The notes under the pieces were generated by a model that saw nothing but the letters and a program-made list of their open reading frames with translations, was not told where the DNA came from and did no database searches. Positions 1 to 11,537 of a DNA stretch of 64,000 bases are shown here, one piece after another (positions within the stretch are counted from its first letter, which is position 1; each line of letters starts with the position of its first letter). Made by a program: the position numbers and the translations under genes. The DNA lies in NCBI RefSeq assembly GCF_028554725.1, contig NC_071667.1, positions 14,925,501 through 14,989,500 on the forward strand, given 5' to 3'. This stretch comes from Zeugodacus cucurbitae (lineage: Eukaryota; Arthropoda; Insecta; Diptera; Tephritidae).

Positions 1-719
1 AAAAAGGCAAATATTCCCTAACTTTCACAATGATTTTGAATTTTTTTAAGCTCCCATGTGATTTTTCCTTTACAAGGAGCAGAGCTCTTATTTTTGCCCA
101 TTGTCAAATAAAGAGTTTACAAAATGTTTTTTTTCGCTCAGATCAAGAATTCCCCCCTTTTGTTACAGTGGCCCAATTATGTGAGCACACGTAATTAAAC
201 CAATTGCCAAATAATTTAATTTTTTTCGAAAACCAAAGCTTCTTCGATAACTTTTTTTTTCATAAAGGTAATTTTGAATTGTAGTGGCTTAATTGTGTGA
301 GCACAAGTGTATATAATAATTTGGAAATTATTTAAATCCATTTTAATGTTTTCTAAATATCTTAAAGAAAGTATACTGTAGCTTTTCAGAACGGGTTCGT
401 GTCTTAAGTCTATTGTGTTAAGAAATTCTAAGGCTGAGCACATAGTAAAGCATCCCATAAATTAACTAATAGCCTTTTACACAGCCAAATTATTTGTGTA
501 GTATTTCGACAGCATCACTTTTGCTAGACAATGTATAGCAACACTTGTGTAAATAACAGCTTGATATATATGTAAATAAAATTATTAGGTATGAACACAT
601 ACACTGTAATAGTGCTCAAATGACAGTTTCGTTGCTAGTGGAACAACTGAAAAACTTTACACAACCGTTATGTAGCAACTAGAGAATACTTTTAGCAAAA
701 ATTTAGTTCTTTACTATAG

Positions 720-757
<38 letters not shown>

Positions 758-1138
758 GTGTGTGTGTGTCCTTGTCTCTGTCTATATTATTGAAAAACAG
801 TACAACCTTTACTACTATCTCTGTTGTGTAACATATGTGTATAATATGAGTAACTGTAAATCTATATGTGCGTGTGTTTTTATCACAAAAAAACCACTAA
901 AACACACATTCACAGTGTCAATCAAATCACAAAACCTCGAACTCAACACGCAAAAACCAATAAAAAAAAAATAATACAAACTACAGTCAATTTCGTAATT
1001 CTCATTTGCTAATTAAAATAAAATAAAAAATTCCTCTATATCACCAAATTTCATCAAAAAAAATATAATGAATGCCAAAAAAACAAACAACAACTATCAT
1101 TATAAACTGTATCACAACGACCACGACAACAATAACAG
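1..1138. other. AT-rich intron or upstream flank of the + strand gene
   Basis: No exon or transposon was recognised. A (TA)n run with a short TG run lies at about 719-770. Short open frames here are AT-rich chance frames. Confidence 0.5.
719..753. repeat. (TA)n microsatellite
   Basis: About 17 TA units run into a short TG tract. This is a simple repeat inside non-coding DNA. Confidence 0.9.
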
Positions 1139-1321
1139 CGCGTTCACAATCCGTTGGTCCGGCCGAGCATGTCTCGCCGAAACGTCAACTACGCTCGGCC
1201 AGTACAGCGCCCAGCGCCCGGCTAACGGCTGGCAAGAAGACACCCGTTGTACCTCATCATGCGACAAGCGCTGGAACGGCCGCAAGCGGAACTGGCGCCG
1301 TCGAACGTAAGCCACGCCCAT
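1139..1321 (+). CDS. Internal exon 1 of the unidentified + strand gene
   Basis: The exon follows the acceptor ATAACAG and ends at a strong GTAAGT donor at 1322. It is 183 bp with phase 1 at both ends. It encodes a basic Ser/Ala/Pro-rich segment (SPKRQLRSAS, AGKKTPVV, ERKPRP). It is far more GC-rich than the DNA around it, which marks it as coding. The acceptor has a poor pyrimidine tract, so the left edge is the weaker one. The phase matches the next exon at 4833. Confidence 0.6.
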
Positions 1322-4300
1322 GTAAGTAGACGTTGTTGTAAAAAGCAAAGCGTACAAAATTGCGTTGTGAATTGCAGCGCATCAAAAAAATGCCATACAA
1401 TTCATACTAATGTTTATATCGTTTACTTTCGTTTATCATTTCTTGTGTTACAATTTCTTTTTGGCAAATGTAATTCGATGTTTAATTAGACTATCTAATT
1501 GTAATTGTGCTATTTTGTAATATTTGATTTTTTATTCTCTTTTTAATATCGTTTTCTAATTTATTTATTAATTGCTTTTTTTAATATTTTAATTTCACTT
1601 TTTTGCTTCTCATTCGCTCATTTCACTTACATTGTTCCTTACTCATACTTCGTATTTCTTCAAATTTCATGTCTCATTTCTCATTACATCTCATTTCATG
1701 TGTCATAATTTTTTTTCATTAACATTTTTCCCTGCGTATATAGTTGTTAGCAAATAGTATGCTAATTGCATAGTAGGTTTTGTTAATGGCCTTGAAAAAC
1801 ATTCGCCGTTTTGGTGTTGAAAATATTTGAGAACCACTGTTAGCGTGCGAATTACATGTTAGTTACTTGTTATTGCTAGTCAAATAGTATAGACAAAACC
1901 AGAACTTATAATAAAATTGTGCATATCGTGAAAACCCCATGTAGTTTGTTAGTTTAGTGCGTATTTAGTTATTAATGGAAATCTGTAGGTTATGAAATTC
2001 TTGTTATATTTTCAACTCTCTTACATATACTCGTAGTATACTCGTTAGCGTTTTTAAACTTCACATTTCAGCACAAAATATTCTACCTTTCTGTATAAAA
2101 AGAAATGCTGGACTTGCAACTACTTCAAATAATCGTTCGCTGTTTGTATACATATATAAATATGGATTATGTATTTTAGCTTAGTTGAGTTCTTAAACTA
2201 CATATTTGTCTATGTATTGAAAGAATTTAAATGAAACACACAAAATATATTTTTCGTTTGAATTTTAATTTCTTACGACTTGTTCCACCAAAATTAGTTA
2301 TGTACTTAACTCTCAGCATGTCACAAATATATATAGTTAAATCATATATTTGAACTTTAAACGGAATATGTTTATACACATATTTGTACTTCTTTGTAAC
2401 TTTGTGTATCTATTCAATATATTGATAAAATTATTTTAAAATGATATATCTAATTATATTGTTACATAACTCCTAAAAATAGTTGTCTTTTTGAGAATAC
2501 AAATACTGCAATGGACTTTACTTACAGCGGGAAATAAAATAAAATGAAATAAAATAAAATAAAATAAAATAAAATAAAATAAAATAAAATAAAATAAAAT
2601 AAAATAAAATAAAATAAAATAAAATAAAATAAAATAAAATAAAATAAAATAAAATAAAATAAAATAAAATAAAATAAAATAATCGATCAGCTGTTAGACA
2701 TTAAAAAGTTTCATCAGCTGATTGCTATTTTTAGCAGTGACATCTTCCGTCGTGTAGCGTGTTGTACAACAACTTACAGACAAAGAACGTATATATAATT
2801 ACAAATACGGTGTTTGCCACAGAGTTGCATTTCATTCAAGTCGATTAAAATTCAATTAAAAAATAATGTAGATTTTTATTTTGTATGGTAAATCGATCTT
2901 AATCATACATTAACTAATTCAATACTATATGGTGTTGATCTGATAACAAAGCAGTACTTGTTCTTGACTTGCTTTCAAGATATGTAAAAAATTTAAGGAT
3001 CGGGAAACTGAAGTCGATGAAAATGATATAATTTTATATGCATATATAGACTATTTAAATAAAATAAAAATGCTTACGAAAAATAAAAACAAATAATATA
3101 GATTTAAATTGGTTTCGATTAAAAAGGGACTTTTTGCATTTATATATATATATGTAATGACCTATTATTGTAAATAACTATAATAAAATATTAAAAAAAA
3201 AAACAATAAAATAATTATTAAAAAATAATAACAAAAAATGCAACAAGGCGAGCTGCTTTATAAAATGCGCTCTCTCCATATTTGATTACTGTGTTAAATT
3301 GTTATAAATAGTAAAATTGTAAATAAGTTTCCATTTAAGATAACATTATATATATAAAACAGTTAAAGTACCGTATTCACAAACAAAAATTCGAGAGTTT
3401 GGGAAGCGAATGTCTATGAAATTTGTCATTCTTTGTAAAGGGTGATTTTTTAAGAGCTTGATAACTTTAAAAAAAAAAAAAACGCATAAAATTTGCAAAA
3501 TCTCATCGGTTCTTTATTTGAAACGTTAGATTGGTTCATGACATTTACTTTTTGAAGATAATTTCATTTAAATGTTGACCGCGGCTGCGTCTTAGGTGGT
3601 CCATTCGGAAAGTCCAATTTTGGGCAACTTTTTCGAGCATTTCGGCCGGAATAGCCCGAATTTCTTCGGAAATGTTGTCTTCCAAAGCTGGAATAGTTGC
3701 TGGCTTATTTCTGTAGACTTTAGACTTGACGTAGCCCCACAAAAAATAGTCTAAAGGCGTTAAATCGCATGATCTTGGTGGCCAACTTACGGGTCCATTT
3801 CTTGAGATGAATTGTTCTCCGAAGTTTTCCCTCAAAATGGCCATAGAATCGCGAGCTGTGTGGCATGTAGCGCCATCTTGTTGAAACCACATGTCAACCA
3901 AGTTCAGTTCTTCCATTTTTGGCAACAAAAAGTTTGTTAGCATCGAACGATAGCGATCGCCATTCACCGTAACGTTGCGTCCAACAGCATCTTTGAAAAA
4001 ATACGGTCCAATGATTCCACCAGCGTACAAACCACACCAAACAGTGCATTTTTCGGGATGCATGGGCAGTTCTTGTGTGGCATGTAGCGCCATCTTGTTG
4101 AAACCACATGTCAACCAAGTTCAGTTCTTCCATTTTTGGCAACAAAAAGTTTGTTAGCATCGAACGATAGCGATCGCCATTCACCGTAACGTTGCGTCCA
4201 ACAGCATCTTTGAAAAAATACGGTCCAATGATTCCACCAGCGTACAAACCACACCAAACAGTGCATTTTTCGGGATGCATGGGCAGTTCTTGAACGGCTT

Positions 4301-7300
4301 CTGGTTGCTCTTCACCCCAAATGCGGCAATTTTGCTTATTTACGTAGCCATTCAACCAGAAATGAGCCTCATCGCTGAACAAAATTTGTCGATAAAAAAG
4401 CGGAACACCGAACACTGATTTTGGTAATAAAATTCAATGATTTGCAAGCGTTGCTCGTTAGTAAGTCTATTCATGATGAAATGTCCCATGTCACCATGTC
4501 TGAAATCCCACGTGATCTGTCAAATACTAATGCATGAAAATCCTAACCTCAAAAAAATCACCCGTTAGTTTCATCTTTTGTATTTTCCTTATTTTGTAGC
4601 TTATGTTAATTTAATTTATTTCTTGTTTTTTTCGCTTCATTTAATTTCAAATTTACTTGAGTTCTTTCTAAACTTTTGTTGTAGTTTATGTTAGAAATTT
4701 TTATATAAACACAAATTCTTGTCGCAGCTATGTGTAAAAAAAAATATTTGTTTTTGTTTTTTTTTCAATCGATAATAAATGTCTGCAACAACAAAAATAC
4801 TACAACAAAACAAACTGCTAACATTTTTACAGCCACCCTATCCACCACACTCCATTCACGTACGAAGAGTAGTTCCCTACCACCGCCTAGCGGCAGAGCA
4901 CACTCAGTCTCTGCTGCTGCAGCTACCACTACTACAACTACCACAACAGCCGCAAAACAGTCGCATCCAAATTATCTACAACAAACAGCGAAATCTACAC
5001 ACGAACCCAATAGACATCCGAAGTCGAATCCGCTTTGCAAAAACTTTACACAAACTGCATACGGAATGCCGTTATTGCGCAAGAAAGATAAAGACAAGAC
5101 AAATTTGATAAATCTTGGCACTGGTAAAGCCAGCGATGGTCGTACAGTCAAAGCGCGCCCAAAGTCCACGGGCGCTGCGATGAATGTGACAGCAAGTAGT
5201 GGTGGAAAGCCCGCAAGACCGATTTCGCTCACAGAGGCCACACTATTGCCAACCAAGGCAACAACAGCTACGACTGTGAAGGCGACAGCGGCTAAGTTTG
5301 CTACTGAGGCGGCGAGAACTGAACTGCCAACAAAACCATTAGTAAAGGAGTTGAAAAGCGGTGTGGAAAACAAAACAGCAACAACAATAACAAAAGATCA
5401 AGTTATTTCCGTAGAGACACAACCAAAACCCAAAGAAACGGCACTGCCATCTAAAGCGATAGATCCTATGATGGCAAGTGTGTTCGGCGCATTACCAGAT
5501 CTTAGTAAAGATACCTCCAATCTCATGACCACGAGCGTATATGGCCAATTAGGTGGCAGTCGTGTCACTGCCGATCCGATGTTGACTAGTGTATTTGGTC
5601 AACTGCCAGCTGGTGAGGTTGCCGCCGATGGCGCTGCTCTGAACATTGCCGTTGGTGGTAGTGGCTGCGGTGGTGGTGATGATGTTGGTGTTGGTATGGT
5701 TGTTGGTGCTGGTGGTGGTGGTGGTGTTGATGTCGCAGCGCTCAAAACCGTTGAGCCAGTAATGGCTAAAAATCTCACCTTGACTGGCTTAACGGTACCA
5801 TACACGCGGGATCATAAAAAATCCGGTGAAAGTGAGTAGATGAAGCATTTGCGAACTTAATTACAACAAACATACATACATTAATTTGCATACACACTTG
5901 TACTCACGTATGTTTGTATGTGCGTACAAGTAAGTTTGTATGTATGTATGTATGTGTGTGTGTGTGTACGCGTATTTAAATAAGTAATCGTACTAACTCT
6001 AGTTTGATTTTGCAACAATTTACCACAATAAAATATTATATAAAACAATTAATAATTTTTAAAAATATTTTTTAGTCGTTCAAAGTAAATAAAACTCTAC
6101 GAAAGTTCTGTTATTTTACATTTTAACAAAAAAAAAAATAATAACAACATTTTATTTTATTTATATGTATGTATTTATGTAGCTCACGTACATAAGTGTC
6201 TGTATAAATGTTGTAAAGTGCGCTAATGAAAACAAATTGTGTTAATATTAAGTATTATGTACTGACCCGCACTAATGTCCAATATGTGTTCTGGCATTAT
6301 TAGAGTACTTAATATTTCGATTATTAAGTTTATTTATAAATATCTAATAGCGTATTATGTTGTCACCGAAATAATTGCATATTTATTTGTGTGTGCGTGT
6401 GTGTATTGTAAATGTGCTTTCTCATTGTGAATATATTAAATATCTATTATAGTCTATATTAAATATTATATTAGAAACATTTGCTTATAAAAGACTAAAG
6501 TTCGGTCATAACTACTATAATAAATCTTGAACAAAAATTTAAATTAATAATATATTATATATATCTCAATTTTTCAATATATTGTCATAATTGGGGGTTT
6601 TAGAAATAATACAATTCTGGCTCCATCTCCCGCATTTGTTTCTAATGATAGGTAAAGTGTTACAATATTTCTAACAAAATGTTCGAGACTTTACTAAATT
6701 GTTTTTTAATAACATAAAACATAACTGTGTTTCAACTCGGTTTATAATCGTTTGCTCTTTTAAACTATTTTAAAACTATTTACTTTACTTCCGAAAAAAA
6801 TTGGAGTTGTATAAATTTCCCAATAATTGCAATTAGTGCTCCTTCCCTTGACTAACATTATCATTATTTTTATCTAATATAATTTATTATTTGTATATAA
6901 AGGGTGATCCATTTCGTGGTTCCGTACTTCTTTAAACAAAAAACGCAGAAAATTAAAATTTAATGAGGAATGTTTATTATTATTCGAAAGCACATTCTGT
7001 GGCGTTTATTTTTTAAAGATTATCTCTTTCAAATGTTGATCGCGGCTACGTTTCAGATGGTTCATCCGTTGAGTAAAATTTTCGATGACCAGATCGAGCA
7101 TTTCGACTGGTAAATGACGAACGACACGTGTGATGCTTTTCTTCAAGACCTGAATCGAATCCATCAAATAGTCGGTTATCATGGCGGCATTGGCGGTTAT
7201 CTTCTCACTGGCACAATTTTTGAAGAAATATGGACCGATGATTTCACCGGCCCACAGAGCACACCAAATCGTATTTTTACTGGATGAAATGGCAGCCCTT

Positions 7301-10300
7301 AATTTCTTCAGTTTTCTCTATATATGTAGGCAATAGTACGCTCAGTAGGCCGATTATGTTGATCTTAAGTTGAGCGAAGAACGCGAAACACATTCTTTTG
7401 CTCGTTTTGCTCTTTATTCAATGCTTTATAGAAAGTGATCGGATTTAGTTGATAATCTGTTCCTCCTCCTTATTTACGAAAAAATCGGTCATCCACTTTT
7501 CACAAGCCTCTTTTGAGTTCAACTTTCCACCACCAAGGGCATTCGCTATGGACAGCAACAGGTGGTAATCACTTGGCGCTATGTCCAGGCTATATAATGG
7601 ATGCGATAAAACCTCACATCCGAGCACCCGTAGGCTCTGACGAGTCATCAATAAAGTGTGTGGTCAGGCGTTGTCCTGGTATATTACTACACCCTTCCTG
7701 TTGGCCAATTCTGGACGCCTCTGGTCGATCGCCTGCTTCAAGCGGTCCAGTTGTTCGCAGTAGATGGTGGAATTAATCGTCTGGGCATATGGGAGCAGCT
7801 CATATTGGATGATACCATTCCAATCTCACCAAACACACAGCAAAACCTTCCTAGCCGTCAATCCCGGCTTTCCACTGTTTGGGACGATTCACCTGCCTTC
7901 GACCACAAACGTTTTCGTTTGATATTGTCGTAGGTGATCCATTTTTCGTCGCCAGTCACCATCCGCTTCAAAAATGGTTCCAGTTCGTTCCCTTTCAGCA
8001 GCATGTCGCAGGTGTTGATTCGGTCCAGAAGGTTCTTTGCGTCAAATCATGCGGCACCCAAACATCAAACTTTTTGGTGTATCCAGCCTTCTGCAAATGG
8101 TTTAAATTGGTTTGGTGATTAACTCCCATCTCCTGGGCGTTGTCACAAGTTGCCACATGCCGGTTTAACTCGATGTTTTCCATGATTTGATCGGTATTCG
8201 TCGTCACAGGTCTTCCGCCGGTGGGCTTATCCATGGTGTAATTTTCACCCGCTCTGAATCGTCGGAACCATTCCTCCACAGTTCGAAGTGAACTTTCTCT
8301 AGCGGATTTGCCTTTAACGAAGGAAAACTTTAAAAATAGCGCGAATTTCAGCGTTAGTGAAATCCATGTTTACACGTCTATGAATATTGAACGCAGTATC
8401 CAAACTAATCATGCATACCTTCGGTTTAGATTTGCTTTTGCCAGAAACGAGATCTGTAGCGCTTTATACATAGCTGCGAAATTCAAAAGACAAAAAGGCG
8501 GAAGGGAGATATTTACCAACCTCATATAATGAATATATTCGATGTGTTCTGTAGATATTTTTTTATTTCTCAAAAATAAAAAACGGCTATTCGTTCGCAT
8601 TTACCATTAATCACAAAAATATTAGTTTAGTATACCCTATTCGAAAAAAATATAAAACTACAAAGTAAGAGGTATCAAATAAAAATTTTACACGATATCG
8701 TATATTGTTTGTGCTTGAAAAATAAAAAATAAAGACTTTTTTCATACTTTATATTTGAATGCGCTTTGCGTTTTGTTCAACCCAATACTATAACCCACCT
8801 TGCTCTAAAACTCACATAATTATAACGTACATATATACTCGTATGTATGTATGTAGTTAATGTTTAAATATTTGTTAAGGCTTTCTAGTTTGCTCTTTTT
8901 AAAAACTACTATATAATATATTTAACAAAACTACTAACACCATTTTTTTTTTTTAGAAATATAAATACATTTTTAAGAAATCAAATTAACAGATTATTTT
9001 AATATTTAGGTGATAGATATATAACAGTAAAAATCGTAAATATCACATAAATTTAGTTCTTAACCAAAACATATGCCAATTGGGTTCTCAAAATTTTAAC
9101 AACGCACCACTTAATGAAAATTTAAATCAAACTTAATTAGATACATACATGATAATTGGCCACTAAATTAGTTAGATGATTAGCGTAATATACATAGTAA
9201 GTATGTATATTAATTTGAGACACATATATCAATCACCCACACACACACACATAAACATTGAGCTCATTCAGTATAAATAAGTCAGTTACAGTTTCGTTAG
9301 CCAAATTATTGTTGTTGATTTTTTCATATTTCAGTTCGGAAATATTGATTTCTATATTCAACTATTATAAGTGTGTGTATATATTTACCGCTATGTATGC
9401 TGCTTTATATGCTGCATGCTCAACCAAACCAACTAACTTTCCACTCAACCGCAAATTAAACCAAAAATATTACTTAATATTGAAAGCTGTTCTTACGGTG
9501 TCTGCCCACGTTTCTCTTTAAACAACCAGGCTTTATTGCTATTCTTCCTCTTTCTGATTGGCGACTTAAACCTTAAACTAGCGCTTTATAAATCGTTTTA
9601 TGCTTTTTGATTAACAAACTAACCACTTTCGTTTTCGTGTCGCTTCGTTTGACTTTTACGTTTCGGAGCGAGCTTTTTTTATTGCTTAAAATACTATAAT
9701 AAACAGTTGTGTTATACTTTTTCACTAACAATAATATTTGGTTTAAAAACTTTCTTTCAGTTAAATACATATGTTACGTAATCATACCAAGTTTAAATGA
9801 GTTCTAAATGAAATTTATTTTCAATATCGATTTACTAACCACAAAACTTTAACCATAAAATTTGCTTTCCATCAGCTACGAAAAGAAAATATTTACTATA
9901 AAAATTATAAAAAATAATCAAATTAATACTAAACAAATATGAAATTATTGTAGGTTACCTTAAATGTTTAAACTTAAAAAAAAAGTATGCAATTGACGCT
10001 ATCAAAAGCTATTACTAACTTACTTACTCGCTTATTTGATTTTCCGTTTTCCACCTACCACGTATACACGCTTACGTCGTAGACGATGCCGAAGATGGAC
10101 GTGATACGGCTATTTCGGTGTCCAGTTGCAGTCCACAGCCAGCGCCTGAAATACCTGATGAGCCTATTGTTAAATCGCCACCAGAGCCTACACGCGTCAA
10201 ATCACCAGAGCAGATATTGATGCGCTCACCGGATCCGGTAAATTGGACCGTACCGTTGGATACAGGGAAAACATTCACTGTCACGCAGAATGTGAAGGAG

Positions 10301-10794
10301 GGTGAGTAATATTTGCAGGATTCTTATTATATAGAGGGGGAGGCTCACCAATGGGGTTTTTGATCATGCAAATTTTTAAATTTTTAATTTATTTGCAAAT
10401 ATATCTAGAAATAAATGTAGTATTTTATTAATTCACTTTCAGGTGAAAACTATAGTCGGCCACAGAGCGAAATAAAAGCTTCGACTCCGGTCGAGAAGCC
10501 ACCACCACCACCACAATCGGCACCGCCACAACTAACCGAACAGGCTAAAATGGACGGTAAGCCTTAAAGTCGCTTCTTCACAACAAATAAAGAAAAATTT
10601 CAAAAACGCTAACAAACTTAAGTAATACAAAAAAATATATATAAAAATCTCTCTCTATATATACATATATATATTTACTATATATTTATGATATATAACG
10701 TATCGAGTAAGAAATCCATATCAAACTCAGACCAGCTTCTTAACGTATTCGTATTATTCGCTACTCATCATTACATTGCGCCAATAGTCAAGTA

Positions 10795-10830
<36 letters not shown>

Positions 10831-11537
10831 TATATATATATACGTACATACATATTATATAATAAACTACAAATCAAATTAAATCAAATCAAGCAAAAAA
10901 AAACAAAAAAGAAAAAAGTAAGAACAAAGTTGATATAATTCAAGTAAATTAATTAAGCCCAAACTTAAAAATGAATCACTGCAAACAAAATTCAATGCAA
11001 AAATCCACAAAAAATAAATAAAATTCCAATAATAAAAAAACAAAAAAAAAAGCATTGGAATACGTTTAACACTTTCGTAACTTTCCCCCCCACACATATA
11101 CTACACACACTTGTACATTGATGGCGAGTGCAGCCTGGAAGCATGCCGAACCGAAGATGGGCACCACAAGTCCAACCGGTACCGCTGGTGCTGGACGCTC
11201 AATTGTCGCCACGCAGCCAACCGCTGGCGCTGGTGGTCTGCCATCACCGCCACCATCAACGTTGGCGTCAACAGCCATTGCAACCGGTGGTAAGCCAGTG
11301 CCTGGCTCAACATTGCGCTGCCTCGATGACCCCATCTTCGATGTGGACATTGGCCATTTGGGTGGTGGAGGTGGTGGTGTTGGTGGTGTCAGCGCTGGTG
11401 GCGGTGGCAACACTTCGTCATCGTCCACGTCGACCACCACGGCGGTGACAGCACGCACCACGGCGAACGATGTGCTAGAAAAGGCTCGTGACCGTTTCGA
11501 TCGCTTCTGGGGCGGCAGCAAGGAGGAGCATGTTTAA
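1139..11537 (+). CDS. 3' part of an unidentified multi-exon gene for a low-complexity protein (gene-level entry; exons listed separately)
   Basis: Five exons join in frame: 1139-1321, 4833-5831, 10083-10301, 10443-10556 and 11134-11537. Each boundary has AG and GT, every junction is phase 1, and every complete exon is divisible by three. That is strong internal support although I do not recognise the protein. The visible product is about 640 residues, rich in Ser, Thr, Ala, Pro and Gly. It has a basic N-terminal stretch (SPKRQLRSAS), a motif seen three times around SVFG-LP, a proline run, a glycine-rich tract, and the acidic end RFWGGSKEEHV. No membrane segment or enzyme motif is visible. The basic Ser/Pro-rich character resembles cytoskeletal or scaffold proteins, but that is only an analogy. 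The start and upstream exons lie left of the window. The gene converges on the diacylglycerol kinase gene. Confidence 0.7.
1322..2530. other. Intron of the + strand gene, nothing recognised
   Basis: AT-rich sequence without exon-like GC or transposon signature. Confidence 0.5.
2531..2681. repeat. (AAAAT)n pentamer microsatellite, about 30 units
   Basis: About 150 bp of AAAAT with one early interruption (AAAATG), followed by ATCGATC. It lies in the intron of the + strand gene. Confidence 0.95.
2820..2910 (-). mobile_element. Fragment related to the inside of the Harbinger-like MITE at 12915
   Basis: The stretch containing GTAGATTTTTATTTTGTA and TAAATCGATCTTAAT is the reverse complement of a similar stretch at about 13058-13120. 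No terminal repeats remain. The alignment was done by eye. Confidence 0.4.
3545..4477 (-). pseudogene. Broken DD41D mariner transposase
   Basis: The reading begins with MNRLTNEQRLQIIEF at about 4473, then jumps by deletion to the segment holding ILFSDEAHFW. A 217-bp tandem duplication is not divisible by three and breaks the frame, so the C-terminal half is read twice. The second and third catalytic aspartates (QQDGATCH, LTPLDYF) and the C-terminal end EIIFKK survive. A functional transposase is not expected. Confidence 0.9.
3857..4290. repeat. 217-bp tandem duplication inside the mariner
   Basis: Bases 3857-4073 repeat at 4074-4290 with no differences that I noticed. The junction shares TG with both parents, so microhomology is 2 bp. 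Confidence 0.9.
4833..5831 (+). CDS. Large internal exon of the unidentified + strand gene with repeated SVFG-type motifs
   Basis: This exon is 999 bp, starting after the acceptor ATTTTTACAG and ending at the donor GTGAGT at 5832. The frame is set by T from exon 1 plus CC here, which gives Ser. It encodes Ser/Thr/Ala-rich sequence, a basic patch (MPLLRKKDKDK), then three related short units: DPMMASVFGALP, NLMTTSVYGQLG and DPMLTSVFGQLP. A glycine-rich tract (GGGDDVGVG) follows. The repeats suggest a short linear binding motif in a disordered protein, which is inference. The DNA has codon-like periodicity and fairly high GC against AT-rich introns. Confidence 0.75.
5832..6899. other. Intron of the + strand gene
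   Basis: AT-rich sequence with short TGTATG and TGTG runs at about 5860-5970. No gene or transposon recognised. Confidence 0.5.
6900..7436 (-). mobile_element. Divergent DD41D-like mariner fragment
   Basis: After TA at 6898-6899 comes AAGGGTGATCCATTTCG, a mariner-like terminus. The - strand then reads back from a TAA through NHLKRSRDQHLKEIIFKK, the same C-terminus as the rosa-like copies with substitutions. Upstream are LPVEMLDLVIENFTQRM and a WCALWAGEIIGPYFFKN segment. The second and third catalytic aspartates are missing because of an internal deletion between DYLM and DSIQ. The other end is lost where the next mariner begins. Confidence 0.75.
7437..8540 (-). mobile_element. Decayed DD34D mariner
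   Basis: The - strand encodes EEWFRRFRAGENYTMDKPTG and DVWVPHDLTQ in one frame (7995-8279). The third-aspartate region SLDIAPSDYHLL is in another (7445-7651). The upstream leader (TTTTGTCTTTTGAATTTCGC) matches the 5' part of the copy at 18953. Several frameshifts make it inactive. The 3' end is cut where the DD41D-like fragment begins. Confidence 0.85.
8541..10082. other. Intron of the + strand gene
   Basis: AT-rich sequence with a CA run at 9237-9251. The short open frames show no recognisable protein. Confidence 0.5.
10083..10301 (+). CDS. Internal exon of the unidentified + strand gene
   Basis: This exon is 219 bp between the acceptor CGTCGTAG and the donor GGTGAGT, phase 1 at both ends. 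It encodes an acidic start (DAEDGRDTA), a Pro/Glu/Lys segment (VKSPPEPTRVKSPEQ) and the motif PVNWTVPLDTGKTFTV. That motif looks conserved rather than low-complexity. SP pairs are possible proline-directed phosphorylation sites, by inference. Confidence 0.72.
10443..10556 (+). CDS. Small proline-rich exon of the unidentified + strand gene
   Basis: This exon is 114 bp (38 codons) between TTTCAG and GGTAAG, phase 1 at both ends. It encodes GENYSRPQSEIK, then five prolines in a row and APPQLTEQAK. It is separated from the previous exon by an intron of only 141 bp. It could be skipped without changing frame. Confidence 0.7.
10795..10850. repeat. (TA)n microsatellite in the last intron of the + strand gene
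   Basis: A TA run with a short interruption, in the 577-bp intron between 10556 and 11134. Confidence 0.85.
11134..11537 (+). CDS. Terminal coding exon of the unidentified + strand gene
   Basis: The acceptor GTGCAG fits phase 1 (G plus CC gives Ala), and the frame runs to TAA at 11535-11537. It encodes AWKHAEPKMG, Ala/Thr/Gly-rich sequence, STLRCLDDPIFDVDIGHL, a seven-glycine tract, a Ser/Thr tract, and the end NDVLEKARDRFDRFWGG then SKEEHV. The last four residues E-E-H-V fit a class III PDZ-type ligand, which is inference only. An ATG at 11120 just upstream could start a short alternative product. AT-rich 3' UTR follows, with AATAAA-like signals such as near 12168. Confidence 0.72.

Larger units (their letters stand above)
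3438..4565 (-). mobile_element. DD41D (rosa-like) mariner element, internally rearranged, TA-flanked
   Basis: The element is 1,128 bp on the - strand. Both ends carry a related inverted terminal sequence (ACGGGTGATTTTTTTGAG at the 5' end, AAGGGTGATTTTTTAAGAG at the 3' end). TA flanks both ends (3436-3437 and 4566-4567). Compared with the copies at 60 and 63 kb, it has lost about 380 bp of the transposase N-terminal half, at a GTTCGGT/GTTCCGC junction near 4410. It has gained a 217-bp tandem duplication (3857-4073 and 4074-4290). It sits in an intron of the + strand gene in antisense orientation. Confidence 0.9.

Noticed and set aside
4972..5373. - strand hydrophobic frame opposite the large exon
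   Set aside because: Mirror of the Ala/Thr-rich coding strand. The hydrophobicity follows from base composition.
9258..9521. 87-codon + frame in an intron
   Set aside because: AT-rich chance frame with no match in composition to the neighbouring exons.
11066..11521. - strand frame of 151 codons opposite the terminal exon
   Set aside because: Low-complexity Pro/Val mirror of the Gly/Thr-rich exon. The + strand has matching splice phase and the - strand has none.
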